This document shows positions 12,001-27,000 of a stretch of DNA of 64,000 nt, piece after piece (position 1 is the first letter of the stretch; the number at the start of each line of letters is the position of its first letter). Below the pieces are notes generated by a model. The model worked only from the letters and a program-made list of their open reading frames with translations, had not been told where the DNA came from and ran no database searches. Location of the stretch: the NCBI GenBank assembly GCA_017506865.1, contig JAFCMP010000008.1:286001-350000 (forward strand). The letters are read 5' to 3'. Both the position numbers and the translations under genes were made by a program. Origin of the DNA: Tribonema minus (lineage: Eukaryota; Sar; Xanthophyceae; Tribonematales; Tribonemataceae).

Positions 12001-15000
12001 TCGCCAAGTTTGATACCGTCAACAAGAATGCCCGAGGTATGATGAGTAATGTCTTCACAGCGCCGCTGGCATCATGTCGGTGTTGTGATTTTGAACTCTA
12101 CATTGGCTATCGTTCGTACACGGTGACCAGTGGCACCACCATGATGCTTGATCTGATCATTGAGTGTACTACTGGTAGCATCACTTCATTTTCTGCTGTT
12201 GAGGTGTTGAGGTCCTCAATGACATATCGAACACTCTTGGAAGTCCGCGACACCATTTGCTGTACTGGGCCAGTAACCCAAGAAGTTCAAGTAGAGCACT
12301 CAGTCAGCAGTCATTTGCACAGTCATTGAGAACTTAAAATTTGAAATGCCATGACTCATTTGGAGCATGGGTCATTGCAGTCATATAGCCCATCCAAATT
12401 TTGGGTGAGGCCCTGCAGCAACTGTTGTGCACGCATGCATGCATTGATTTTTTTGCCGCCATGTTTTCATTGCGCTCGGAGGATGACAACCTTCATGTCT
12501 GAGAGTCCGGCCCACGCGTTCACTCGGATCGCATTCAATTTGCCTGCCGTTGCCAAGTGCCACAGTGACGACGGTCACTCACTCTCTTGCTGAAAAACGC
12601 ATGTGCTGCAATGTTATGGCCGCTTGAACAGTGAAAAAGGCATCGCGGGGCACGTTGGACTGCAAAGCACTGGGCCTGTCGCTGAGCATGTCTGAGTGGA
12701 AATTCAGCCACGATGTGAGTTCAAGTTGGGATATATATCGGATCTTACACGAACGGACAAAGTTTGACCATGCTCTTGTACAGCTCAAATCGCCAAGATC
12801 TTTCAAGAATCAACGAGTTGTATTGCACAGTTCGTGCGGCGAGATGTTGTCAATACAAAGCATTACAATATCTTGCCAATACTCGTGTTGTACTCATACC
12901 GAGATCTGTTGTAGTCAGGGAACCCTTCAGGGCATGAGCTTTCTGAAATCTTTCTGCTTGCGCCATGCTCCACACTACAAATACATCTCAGCATGTGGTG
13001 ATGCTACACAGGCTGCTGGCGGTGGGCACGTACCGCACTGCAGCCTCCACCGCGCGACCATGCGCGGCGGCCTGCAAAAGGCATGTGGCACGAGGCTTCA
13101 GCCACCTTTGTTTGAAGTTTATACTTCTACACAACTTATTAGACTGTCAGGATAATTGCTGTTGATTGTGAACCCCTTGCGACTGCAATAGCCCGGATCG
13201 AATCGCCGCGCAACCATGCGTGGCGGCCTGCAAAAAGAATTGGGCGCGCTGCAAGCAGAACCCTCAATTGAAGTTTGCACGTGACCGATTAAACTGCCGA
13301 TTGTCATCCCAGTACAACTGCAATTGTTATAAGCCCGTTGCATGTGCGACAGCAGAGAGGCAAATGCTTTCACTCCACATGCAGCACTGCGCTGCTGTGC
13401 GCCCAGGTGTTGTCGGTGCTACGCAATTCCGTGCCTGTACGACGTTGCAACGTATCGACAACACCTAGGCGCACACTGCTAATAAGCCGACGAGAGCGTC
13501 GTCGGCAAGGTACCTTGAAGTTCGCTGGGTGTAATCCGTTTGGATATCATGTTTGCCTCACTCTACTTCATGTTGACAACAATACAGGGTGTGGACTACA
13601 TTGCCACCAAGACGCGATCGCAGGAATTTCCGCAGCTCGACGGGGTCAAGACGTGGCTGGGGGAGGTCAAGGGCCAGGTGAGTTGAGCGCTGTTGCCTTC
13701 AACTTCAAGTTTGTAGATCAACAGGGGCAGGGGTAGGGGGTGCTTCAGGCTGAGCACTGTTATGGCGGAAAGTTGAAGCTACGTGTGTGCATGCATTGGC
13801 GGTGGCGCTAGCCAGGTTCAGCATGTTTGCAAACTTGCAGTCACTTGCGCCTACTCTTGTACTCTCTAAATGCAGTCAAGTTATTAGAAAGGCTTCAACA
13901 TGAAAATGGTCGCAGGCTCATGATCAGTGGCTTTCTGATTGCATTCACAAGCATCTGCTTCTTCAAGCGGTGTGCACAGCAACAGTAACAACAGGCAGGA
14001 ACGCATGTCTCAGCGTACAACACAGTTCTCCCATGACAACGTCATACCGCTTGACGCACAACTGCCTTTTACTTCAAGCCATGCGCTCACAAGACCGCTG
14101 TCGGTGTCTGCGCTTGTGCCTCGGCTTGTGGATATACGGTAGCCTGGTGCCCTCGCAACAATCGCGTGGGACAAGACCTGCAATGCGTCCAAATTCTACA
14201 TGGACGTGAAGATGCCCTCGGTCGTTTCTGCTGCCGCCACCAGGTGAGGCTTTTAAATTTGCTGCAGCCTACAATTGCTTACTAATGAATGCATTAAAAA
14301 CTAAGGCCGCAACACTCAGGGGAGGGCAGCACACTTGACAGGTTCGACGCCGGGACTTTTCATTGCGCTTGCTGCTCGCAGCCTGAGCTTTATTAGTGCT
14401 GTGGCTCGCTGAACTGTACAAGAGCCTCTGAGTGCGTACGCTGATGCAAATTTCACCTGTGTACACACATGAGCATAAATCGTCGCAGGTGCCGACAGGG
14501 TTTTCTGACACGAACATGAGAGAGTGTATGAAGGCGGCACACCTCTTTGCTGATGTATCGTGTGTAACTGCAACGCGTAGCCTGTTCGAGCACTGGGAGC
14601 GGTCTTCGTGTTCAAGCGGTACATACAACAGTCAGTCTGCCCGCATCAATGCTGCATCCTGCAGCAGTGCTCTTCCGCCTGAGTTTATGCTGCCAGCCTA
14701 GACAAATCCTGATGTATTGAAGACACGTCCAAGGGCGGAGCACGTGCGAGCAGGCCAATTTTAACGCGTGCTTGACTGAGACAGTGTGGATGTGGCGTTT
14801 CAGAGACGTTATATATACATGTTCTTTTGTCTAAGAGGGCACTGGCAGGTGTAGCTGCGCCAACATCATGTATGCCGAACACTCCATGTGCTCACCGCCT
14901 CGCTCATGCTGCAACTGTTATACCTGATAGCTCTTGCTGAGGGTGCAGAAAAGCTCAATGCATGACATCAAGCTACCAGAGATATACCTCAGAGCATGTG

Positions 15001-18000
15001 TCACAAAACCTTCCACTTGAAAATCTAATCTAAATGGCATCGCCGAACAGCTTACCCTCTTCTGCTGCTCCCTGGTGTACACCTGTACTCATGCAGTGCA
15101 CATTGGATAAACTCTTCCCCTTGAAGTCTGCAACGTGCTGCTTTGCAGGACGTGTTTCGCCTTGTGTGTCAACTGCTACCATTTGCTGATTGCTGACGCG
15201 CAGCTTCGACAGCAACATCGACATGGTGGCGACGCAGCTCAAGGCAGTGCCCTGCAGCGGCAGCAACAATGTCGCCAACTGCGTCTGGCTCGCAGAGGTT
15301 GAAACGGCACTCCCCAAGGCTGTGGCCCGGCAAGTCCCTGCAAGCGCCAGGTACGGTTCGATTTGTTGAAGGTGGCACACATACACGCACCGAGCAATCA
15401 GCACTTGAGGTTGTATCGTTGTGGCGCGTTGAAGGTTCAGGTCGGCTTCAAGCGTGGCGTTGCTCAGGGGGCAGCGCTCAACTGTCACTCAGATGCCGCC
15501 TCTCCCATGTTCATATGTGCGCATCGCTTTTTTTATGTGCCCTCTTAGGGTTCGTTGTAGAGACACGTTATGCTAAGGTTAGTGGCTGAAATGAGCTTAG
15601 ATGAGCGTCAAAGGTGACCGATAAGGCCCGTTCATGGGGCACATTTCAAGGCATGTCCCTGGTGCAAGAAGTCGCAGGCACTCCGTGCGGTCATGCTGCA
15701 ACGGGCGGGACTACTACTGGTGCACGCAGTGCTGCGTAGCAGCCAGTGTCTCAGTTGCTGTGCCGTGGTGGGCCACCATATTCTATCGAAAATTGTGCAC
15801 GCACAGTCACAGCAGATCGTCTGTGATAGACGTTGGCATCCTCAAATTACTGGTGTGCCTATCTCATTCAGAGTGATCTTCAATGAGCAGTGAGACACTG
15901 TGCCACAAGGTGTTTGTAGACATTCTGTGATGTTTGCCAGTGGTAGCAAGGTTCGCCTCAATCATCTGCGCTTTTGGGCTGTTCGTGCCCTCAGCGAGAA
16001 ATAAGAAAAATATGCAGGTGTGGCATGTACGCATACTATGAAAGTAATCATTATGGTAACATTATTGTTGCGCGTTTCTCTCTGCAGGAGGCACCTGGAG
16101 GAGCGTGATGACCAGGAGCTTGAAGATGACCTTGAACTGCTGGCCGCCATGCAGCGCGGCGACGCCGACGCCCGCGACCACTTTGTCCGCTACGGCGGCA
16201 GGAGGTATGTAGGCATCTGCCTCTGCATACATACCTACCCTAATACAACTACCTCGAAATTACGCAGAATTGAAGGCTTTAGTACAATGTAGACTTTTTG
16301 TGCTCGGTGATACCGGAAGACCGTCGCGAGGGGCTGGCAACATCATAATCAGACATGAGTTTGGGCATCCACTGGTTATATATGGTGCGATGAAGTGGTT
16401 GATTCACGGTAGTTTTTGCGCGCTTCTGGCAGCAATGTTTGACTCATCTCAACTCGGTTTTGCGACCGTGAAGTGCTGTCAGAGACAGGTATCGCTAGTG
16501 GCTGCATTTCAATTTGGTGGTAGTGTGATCTAGAGCTCCGTGCATATAGCGCTTCAATACCGCAATTATATCGCCGCAGACTTTCAGCTGAAGCAGCTAC
16601 TTTTGTATGCTGCTCTGCTTATTCTCGCCTCAGGCTGGAGAGTGACGGCGCAAAGATCATGCCATCTGCCAGACGTCTCGATGACGGCAGCGCACCTTGC
16701 ACCCATGTTCGTGAGGGGGAGAGGTGTAACTGGCATGTTGTGGCTTCAGCCATGTGGCTGCATTTAGTAAAAGCGATATTGCGCTACGTGCATGCTGCAC
16801 TTTGATCCCTTGCTGCAAAATTGCAACTGAGGCGCCTGTGATACGCTGCTCTGCTAATTATTTTCCTTAGGCTGGAGAGTGACGGCGCAGTGATCATGCC
16901 CTCTGGCAGGCGTCTCGACGACGGCAGCGTGGTTACGCTCATGTACGTCTATGGCAACTACACCAAAGCAAGGTGAGTGTTCAACAGCCAGCATGACCGA
17001 AATGGCGCAGAGATGCACGAATGCCAGGCAATGGCAAAATCTATGGCACCAAAACCAATATCAGCTGCATATCGCCATTGAGCTGCATAGCTGCATCTTT
17101 CGCGCTGGGGTCTTGAACTGGCACACCATACCTGAACCTTCAAGTGTCAGGACTGGCAAACACCCAGCCCATGCCGCACTGCAGCTGTTGTTTAGGCAAG
17201 GTCCCATTGTCACTCGCACCTCTTCTTTAAGTGTTATCCGCGCAGCAACGCTCAGACGCTGCAAAAGTTGCAGCATGATCTCAATGTTTGCCAATCTGGT
17301 CCAGCCATGGCATGCCAGTCAGCCACTTGCCTGCGTGGCCATCGCTGACAAGTTCATGTAAACAGGCTCATGTAATATGATTTCGCAAGCCTGTTGAGCA
17401 CTGATGAAAGCTGCTGAGCTGTAGGGTCGCTGTCTGAGCTTCAACGGCTAATACTCTTTACTTTGATTGTATAAGCAGCGATGTATGGCGACCACCCCTC
17501 CCCCCCCTGAGCGGATATTATGCATGTCTTCCCTGCAGCACAGCACACTTTTATTTGACCTTGATCGGCTTTGAAGTGCATGGAAGCGGCGAGTGCTCGC
17601 ACACAACAGTAGCCAGTTGAGGAGCCAGGGCACCACCGCACCCTTGTTGGTGTTGTGTTGACACAGTCTGCGGTTATTTGCCTGCTTGAGTTAGTGGTGC
17701 TTTTGGCTATCAACGCTCGGTGTGTACAGATGCAGAAATCATACTCAGAACTACAACTGATTGGTATAAGGACTACTGAAAAGTAATTGTGAAATGTGCT
17801 GTGAAGGCGCATTGCAGACCAGGTCGCTGCATACGGAACCCTGAGAACACACGCGATACCCGGCCTCCTTGGAACCTTTATGAGTACAAAGCAGCACACA
17901 ACTGCGAAAGATCTTAAATCTTCTGTGTCAGCCAAATCCACCATTGAAGCAACCACTGAAGCAGTGGATGCATTGGGTATCGAACTCCAGGTTCACGGCT

Positions 18001-21000
18001 TGAAAGTCCATCACTACTTAATTGGGGCTGATTGTTTCTAACGAGTTGGGCTTATTGTTCCTGGTACCTAAGTCTCCCTCGTCAAACAATTTTAGAATGA
18101 TACAAGTTTTACCGCAAATTGCAAGGTGGGTACAAAGCATGAGTACGCTGACGAATGCTGTTTCGTGATGCTCAGGTGGGGAAGCCGCACAGCATACCTG
18201 GCCTCCCCTGCGGCTCTCATGAATACATTGTCAAGTCCATGAGTACACCGGCGACTGCTGTTTGATGATGCTCAGGTGGGGAAGCCAGGTGCCCTCCATG
18301 GTGGCCGCCGGCGTCAACAGCGCCAACCTGGTCCTCACCAACAGCGGCGTTAACTTCCAGTTCCAGCTGGTGAACCTCATGTACAGCGACTATGCTGACA
18401 ACAACATGAACACAGCACTGAATGTGAGTGCGCTTTTTTGGCAGGCATTTACAGCAAGTGCGTAGCGCTGATTTCACTTGAAGTTCACTGGTGCTGCTCC
18501 GAGTCGTCCAGGCAACCAAGCTCAGATGTACCTCATTCTGCTCAGAATCGCGCCTTTGCGTGCATGAAGTTTGAAGTTTGCCGGCGATGATAGCAACTTC
18601 AACTGTTTCTCATCTTACTTGAATTACGCCTGTGCGCGCATGACGTGACGCCAAGTACAGTACTATTCGAGGCAGGGACGTAAAAAATGCAGCATGATCA
18701 GACTCAGGTCGCTGCTGGCTGTTGCGGTGCGTAGCCACGGCCAGCCAGGTGCTGCCGCGTTCGGGGTCAGCAAAAGCGGGATGTAGAGCAAAGCATGGCC
18801 CCCTTTTGAGCTGGTGTGCTGCAAGCAGCCAGGGTGTAATCTCAATAACCCCTGCTATACGGTTTGCTGCTGCAATACCTTCAAACCCGTCGGCGAAACC
18901 TGACTATATACCTGACTATAACTCAAAGCATTACGACTATGAATCAGTGAACGCACCGCCAGCTATGCCGCTGTTGTCAGAGCCAACCAGTGAATGGTAC
19001 AGTGCCGACGGCGTCAGATCTGCTCAAATAGGGCGTGTGATGTCAGCATTTGCCTCACGACTGGCTGCATGCGGCATGCACCAGCCAGTAGATCTAACGC
19101 TAGCTAAGTCCTCCTCTGAGCCAGCATGTGAGGTGAGCATTTGTTGCCGCACCACAGCGTGTTTGTATATGGGAGAGAGTGAACCCTGCTATCCACAGTA
19201 GGACCACCTCTCGCCTCTACACTGCCATCGCCACATGTGCGCCATGCCTGAACTTGAAGTTTGCACGTGACGTGCCTCGTGCCGCGCAGGACATGGTCGC
19301 GGGTACGGTGCCAGGCGTGGCAGCAGCGCGCAACACGTACGGTGCGGACCTGATCCAGGTATGTATGTCAAGCCACCAGAAACTGATCGAAGCAGTACTT
19401 CAAGGCAAGCGCTTGAGGGCCACACCATGGTTTTATTTGTGGTTCTGTAGCAGTGCTACAAGAGGGCCTTATAATGTTCATGAACTATCGCCAGCGATGC
19501 GTGTTGCTGGCTGCTGCTGCAGTTGTGCAGACCGCCTGCCGCCTTCCTGCAGTAGAGACAAGTCAATTGTGGCAGACCGGCCGCAGCAGCGCTGCGCTCA
19601 GGTTGTCAGCCCTAATTTACTAAGACGGTTGAAACCAAAATGCACTACGTGTTTCTGGGCCGCTGACCTTCAAGGCAGCTGCACCGAGAAAGGCCCCCCA
19701 GCACTGTGGCATGGTGGCACAAGATTGACAGTATGACAGTGTGAGACAGCGCCTGGTTGTATTGAATGGTATTGCGGCATGCACACCGCCTCTTGTCTGC
19801 CTAATGCCCCGTGTCACTTGCAGGTGCCATTGTCTTCCCGCAAATTGCGTGAACTTCACAATTGCGGATGACTGGTACCACAGACTGGCAATGCGTCACT
19901 TGAGCACTTCCATTTTGTCGTCAGCGGGGCCACTCTTCCTTGTGCACTGACACACCAACAGTCCTGCACTTTCAAGTTTTTGTAGTTCTCATTACTTCTC
20001 GTGCAGGTCGCAAAAAAGCTAAGATGGCTGATGTCAAGCTTGCGTCAAAAGACTACATTTACCTCGTCACGAAGCATCTCAACGCTCATTGGCAATTGCA
20101 ACAAGTCAGACTGGCAATGCCAAACGACTTATTGTACCACCCTGCGCTGCTGATCTACTTATACCTTGTCACAGAACGCCTCAACGCTCATCAGCGGCCG
20201 CAATAAGCTAGACTGCACTGACATTGCCAAATGACTCGTTGTACCACACTGCACTGTTGGTCGTGTGCCACGGCTCAACAGATGATGACTGAGGACCCCG
20301 CCTACTGCGGGATGGGGTGGCTCCTGAACGGCAAATACACGTGGTTCGAGGTGCGCCTGCCGAAATGCAATGATAAGCGCGGGATACACACGAAGCATGC
20401 TGCATGCGCATACATACATATGCTTTCCTATGACTATAAAAAACTCACTGACAGGCAGATACTGCTGGGCTAGTGTTGTGCGTTTTTTTCATGAAATGTC
20501 GGTTAGCTGTCTTCGGGCCGGGATTTGAGGACGTCTGCCTTCTGCAACCGGTTCAATGCTTGCCAACACAGGAATGCTGGTCAGGCGTTAGGGTTAGGGT
20601 TAGAGTTAGGGTTAGGGTTAGGGTCAGGGCCGTTCGTGCACCTGAAGCGTCGATTGACTATCTGTCGGGCCAGGGATTTGGTATGCTGCACTCGGACCCG
20701 TCCATTGCTCACCGACACAGGATTATGCTGAGGCTTTAGGGTTAGCCCTAGGGTTCAGGTTAAGGTTAGGCTAACCCTACTCCCAAGTGTAAAACTCCAC
20801 CCTGCAGTAGCTCTCTGCCTGTCGATAACCACCTCCGTACATGCGCAGGCGCCCGCTCTGCGTCGAAGGCAGAGCTGCTGCTGAGCTGGTCAGTGTAACA
20901 GCAATCAGCACAGTGCCTGAGCACGCATTTAAATTGATTGTGGTGCTGTAGCGCACTGCACCTCAAGCACCGTGCTGCACGCTGGGACACCCCTGCGTCC

Positions 21001-24000
21001 CTGTCAACCAGCACACACAGTATACATGCAATGAGCATGCCATTTTCATGCCTATCTTGGGTCAACTCCGTTCTGCATCGCTGTGTATTTGCGAGCACCG
21101 TTACAGAACTGCTCAACGCGGCTCAGCTCAATACCATCTGCGGTGCAAGTTACAGCTACAGCAGCTGCAGGCAAGACTGGTGCTCGCGAGTTTTGTTCTT
21201 TGCGACCAAAATAATGAATGGTAATGGTCGGGAATCATGCACCATACTACATAGGGTGTTTGCCCCTCAAGCAGAAGTCAACAAGTACAAACCCATACTC
21301 CCAGCTTCGGCACCTGATGTGCTTGTCCGCATTTGATGTACAAGCGGTAACATCGTGCGCACGCGTACCGCCTCCTCTCGTGCGCGCCGCTGCTTCCAGC
21401 AATACGGTAACTCTGCCGTGCTGAACGACTGCTTCACGCCAACGGGCCTCACGCACGCGCACGAGATCGGCCACAACATGGGCTGCCACCACGACATGGG
21501 CACTGACGGCTCTGGTGCTGCCTCCGGAAGCCTCTGGCCCTACAGCTTCGGGTACCGGTGAGTGCCGTGCACATCGCTTGAGCGCTGCTGTGGATGAAGC
21601 AGCTCCTGCCTTCACAGGACGTCGATGTGCCAGTGCTGCTCACGACCGTCATGTGCTCTTCGCCTCTGTAGAGTACCAGCGCTGCTGCAGTGACGACAGA
21701 GAGATCAGAAGTATACAGACTTTCAAGGTGTTCACAAAGACACATGTAGATTCTGGTAGCAAGTCCATGGACGTCCACCATCTGGGCCTTTTTGCGCCCT
21801 GAGCGACAATCAATAAAAAGTACACTGATTTTGATGTTGTGGCATGCTGCGCCTTATGGCCCAGCAGCGATCTGGGTGTTCAAGACATGAAATCATGATT
21901 CCTGCCCATACCTACCTGGAAGCACACGCTCTGAAGCCCACATCCCACCACCGTAACATGTGACACGTTGAGGTGATGATGTACATAGCTTGTGGCGCCT
22001 TCAGATGTTTCCGCACAGCACCCGACGCTGCATTTCAACCACCAGCAAGCAGAGCGATCATCCCACTGCCCAACCATTGTTGCATCATCAAGCTTCTGTC
22101 AATGGCGATAAGGAGCATGCCACTCAGTGGGCAGCACCCCTTAGTCGTCGGTTGAATGTATGTGCAGTAACCTACGATGCCAACAGTTCAGGTTGTAGGA
22201 GACACCAAAGCGCTTGTGTCACAGCTATACACGAGATTGTGGGAGGCTATGCCTGGTGCATCTAGCAGCCGCCGACTGTGGTGCATCTGGCCATTGCCGC
22301 TGCTCTCTCAAACTGCTGCTAGCCGCAAGCACGCTTTTACATTCTACCATCTCAGTAGAGTTGTAACTTGCGCACCTTGCAACAAGGGCAACAGCAACAG
22401 CAGCGCAAGCGTCAGCACGTCAGTTGTAACCCTGATCTCAGCACTGATGCACGGCAGCAACTGGCATCAGAGGCTCTGCTGCTGGAATAGCTGCAGGGGC
22501 TGCCTCGACACTGCTGGCATCGCACCATAATCAAATCCCATGTAAATGAGGCGCCCTCTGGCCAGCGTTAGCACGCTCGCAAGTAAAGAGGCACACACAA
22601 CCAGACAACCATTCAAAGGGAGTCATGCTTGCAAGTGAGAGAGGGCACCCGTCCCCCCAGACAGATATCCAACTGGGGCATCCCCCCCCTCTCACTAATG
22701 GCCCGTGTCACGGTCGCCATTGCTGCCATGTTTGATGCCGAACAGGTACTGCAGCACGCCGAGCTACAGGACTGTCATGGCGTACGGGTGCACGACCGGC
22801 TACGCAGCGCGCGCGCCCTACTACTCAAGCCCCAACGTGTACTACCTGGGGTACCCGACTGGCACAAGTGCGTCACACACATTGAAACTGTTTTGATACA
22901 AACAAGGTGTGGCAACCCTATCGACATTATGTGTGTGCCTCATGGCACAGGTGCGCAGAATCCATTAAAAATCCTTTTGATACAAGCAAGGTGTGGTAGC
23001 CCTATCAACATTATGTGTGTGCCACATGGCTGGCGCAGCCGCAAGCCTTGCTGACGTCCAATTAACAGCAGCAGAAGCAGCAGCAGCAGCAGCAGGTTGC
23101 GCATCACCACCAGTGGAGCGCCAGCTTAATGAAGGCATGCACCGAATGTGCACAGGCGCCACGTGCTTACCATCCACAGCTGTTTGAGGGACAGCACCAA
23201 CGGGCAGCAATGGAGAGACAAGCGCCCCATATCAAGTGTCAGCTACTTTGTTTGCCATCGCCTTTGTACCACTGGTTTTGGCGTCAGGGGCGTGAGGTAC
23301 TGTCCTCAACCTAACCCTTGGGCCAGGGCTTCCACATCTTTCGTTCTGTGGTGGCACAACAGTTGTCATATGCGATGCTTTGTATTTGCGCACTCAAGCC
23401 TCTGCAACGCAGCTGGTGCCAGCAAAGTGCAACCAAACTGTTTGCCTTTTTGTGCAGCATACTAAAAAATGAAGTGGTATGCTGAGGTGCGCCTGAGGGT
23501 CTCGGCACACATCTAATAGGCAACACAGACGCATGGCACGATGCCCCCTTTTGCTCTCCCACCCTGCCCAGCGCGCAGGCTAGAGAGGCGCTGTGCAACG
23601 CGTCCTGCTGCCATCTAGCTTTTCGCGTGGCACCTGTTGTTTTCCTTGCTTGAGGATTAAAACTGCATCGCACAGTGTCTCACCCTCACTCAAAACCCCT
23701 GGACTACCCACCATGACTTACGCCTTTGGACGCTCCAAGACAGGCCAGAGGGTTCTGTGCATGCGCACCACTGCAGCATATGACACAGACACTGGCGCTG
23801 CGCCATACTCCGGCATGCCTATCAGACACCTGCTGCGTTGCACCCACAGCATCCTCGCCGCAGACATGAATTGTCCAGGATGTGCAATTGCACTGCAACT
23901 TCACCTTCACCGCCAGCGGTGCATACAACAGTGTGGTTCCCTCTACTGTGTCGCTGCGTGCAACAACACTGCGCTCAGCAGAATTGGCGAGTGCGCCAGT

Positions 24001-27000
24001 GGCTCCTGTGCACAGTGTGGTTCGTTCTGCTGTGCTGCGGCATGCTGACTGACAACGCTGCCTGCTGGTGCTATGATCACAATCGAAAACTCTGCAAGTG
24101 GCTTTCGTCCTTCAAGTTGGTGATGCGGCAGAGCGCATCCTCAGAACTATAGCTATTAACAGATATAACCGACCACCCCCCCCCACCCCCCCACCCACCC
24201 CTGCCTCCCTGCCCCTGCTGCCCTGCGTCAGCCGCCGAGGACAACGTGCGCACGCTGAACGACTCCAAGCTGACCGTGTCCAACTTCAGGCTGAATGGCA
24301 GCACGCCCACCGCTACACCAACTTCAACTCCCACTTCCAAGCCCACTACGACGCCCACGTCTGCACCCACCACTGCCAAGCCAACTGCCGTTCCCACGAA
24401 CACGCCCACTGCTACACCGACGTCTGCGCCTACTACACTTAAGCCAACGGCAACGCCGACTGCTACACCAACGTCGGCGCCTACTACACTCAAGCCGACG
24501 GCAACGCCAACCGCGACCCCCACTGCCACACCTACTGCCATGCCCACGGCAGTACCTACTGCCAAGCCAACGGCGGAACCTACTGCCACCCCCACCGCCA
24601 CGCCGACAACGGCTGCGCCCACCGCCAACCCGACAGCTGAGCCAACTACAGCTCAGGTATTTCAAATATGTTAGTGTTCCTCTGTTTGAGAGCAGTTCTG
24701 CAACAGTTCTGGTACAATTTCAATGCTCTTCGCTCTTGTTCTGCCGGTGCAATTCGAGCATGGCAAATCTGGTGTTCACTCTCATGAGTGACTTCTTGAA
24801 TACGGTGCGCTGACCAGCTGCGCATTTTCGCTTCTGCTGCAGCCAACGGCGGAGCCCACTGCCGACCCGACTACTGCTCAGCCCACCACTGAGCCTACTG
24901 CGCAGCCCACCGCCACGCCGACTGCTGAGCCCACTACAGCTGAGGTATGTCAAAAATGTTGGTGTTCCTTCGTTTGGAAACAATTGTGCCGCAGTTCTGG
25001 CACGATTCAGATGCTCTTTGCCCCTGTGCTGCTGGTGCATAATCAATCACGGCAAACCTGGTGATCACTCTCACGAGTGATTAATACGATGTGCTGACCG
25101 GCTGCTCATCCGCGCATCTGCTGCAGCCAACAACGGAGCCTACCGCCACTCCCACCACTGCTCAGCCCACCACTGACCCTACCGCGCAGCCCACCGCCAA
25201 GCCGACTGCGGAGCCCACACTTGCCCCTACGCCTCTGCCTACAGCAAAGCCCACTGCCACGCCGACTGGCACGCCAACTGCCACGCCGACCGCCAAGGTA
25301 GGCGCCGCAGCAGTGCACAATTTGAAGTGGCAGCGCGGCTGTTATTCACAGGGGCGATGTACCGTCAATTTCGTTTGTTGCTGTCGACGCCCCTTCAGAT
25401 CTGCTTGGCGCTGACCAGCAGTATCCTTCTGTAGCGCATCATATAAGATTATCTGTGTTGCCGTTCCTTTGTCGCCTCACTGCAAAAGAGAGCGTCACTT
25501 GAAGAAGTCGAGTTTTTCAATTCACAGCCCCCCCCCCCCCCCCCCCCCGGCGCCCCCCTTCCGAGTCAGGGCTTGAGGGTTTGTACCATACATTGAAGCA
25601 CAGGTGCCCCCTCCGCATCAGGCTGCGCATGCTCACATAATCAGAGCACGCCTCTCTTGTCACAAGCTGCTGCTAGGCCCAGCAAGCTTTGCAAACCCTA
25701 ACCTTGACCCTAAATTGTAAATTCTAGCGCAAAACAAAGGTTTTGGATTTGAATTTTGCCACAAGATGCAGCCCGAGACTGGCAGAGTGGCACACTGAGA
25801 TCGGGCAGTCGCGTGCGGCGAGGCAGTGCTCCTTCAGCCACACATACTACAGGCTTGCCACGTGGTGCGGAATTGATGGCGCCAGTCCGCTGAGCAGCAG
25901 CTGCACAGCGCGCTGCTGCATGCCCAACCGTAACCCTCAACCTTCAACCCTTAACCTCATGTGACTCCAGCCCCGACTCAAACGTGCCCGCCCGTGCACA
26001 ACCTTCCCCTATCCTGGCCCCACGGAGCCCACACTGGTGTTCGGTGCGGAGCACTGCAGCACTGCACATTCCCCCCTTCCGCTTGCTTTGATCCAGCGAT
26101 GCTGTCCGTCAGACGGACACGCCACCGCTGCAACGCATGCGGCCCTGTTCGTAAAGCCGGTTGCTGGTCGCAACCCTGGTCAAGCGTGCTGCGTCGTGAA
26201 CCTCAACGCCATTGCCGACGTTGCCCGCACCTTTGTTCAAGCGTGCTGCATTATGAAGTTCAGAGTGCTTGAGCATCAGGGAGCATGCGCATGTGCACCG
26301 TCGGTTTGTGTGATGACTGACCTTCGATACCGGGAAGCAGGAGCACGGCGCGCCCTGTTTCGTGCCTGTCCCGATGATGCTCAACCTTAAAGGCTGATGG
26401 GTCGTGGCGGCAAAGTGATTGATTGCCTGAGTGCTGCAGCCGGCGGTTACAATACTCCACATAGAGCCCTCTTTGATCGTCGAACGCACATGCGGTCTTG
26501 CGACCATTGCGCTCACACTCGGCAACGGCCGATGAAACTCTTCATGTCTCCCCCCCCAACACCACACACACGCACAGCCCACCGCCACGCCGACCGCGAC
26601 GCCGACTGCGTCCTTGACTGCAAAGCCCACTGCCAAGCCCACAGCGACACCCACTGCTGTGCCCAGTGCGACGCTCAAGCTAACTTTGCTGCCCACGGCT
26701 GTGCCAACGCTCAAGCCCACAACCGCCAAGCCATCCCCTCAGGTGAGCGGCAGGCACCAGTGGCTTAGTGTTGGGGCTAGGTTGTGGCAGTAGGTCTCTG
26801 CCTGAGCGGGCGCAGTTGCTTAGGGGTAGGGTTAGGGTTAGGGTTAGGGTTAGGGTTAGGTTGCTCAAGCAGGTGGTGTTACAGTACAGAACTGCCTGCA
26901 TTGTGATGCCCGTTTCCACTGTGCTGCCCATGAATCAACCACGCCTGCCAGTGCCAAGCGATTCATCGGGCATGAGTGGTGCAGTTGCAGTGCGGTCACT

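Noticed and set aside
23148-23465. Possible extra protease exon ([15 protein letters not shown]...)
   Set aside because: It cannot be joined from exon 13 with a GT-AG intron in phase. Exon 14 at 24232 joins perfectly and supplies the expected AEDNVRTLN segment.
26008-26032. PTEPTL-like stretch between protease exons 16 and 17
   Set aside because: It has no acceptor nearby and would break the phase continuity of exons 16 to 17.
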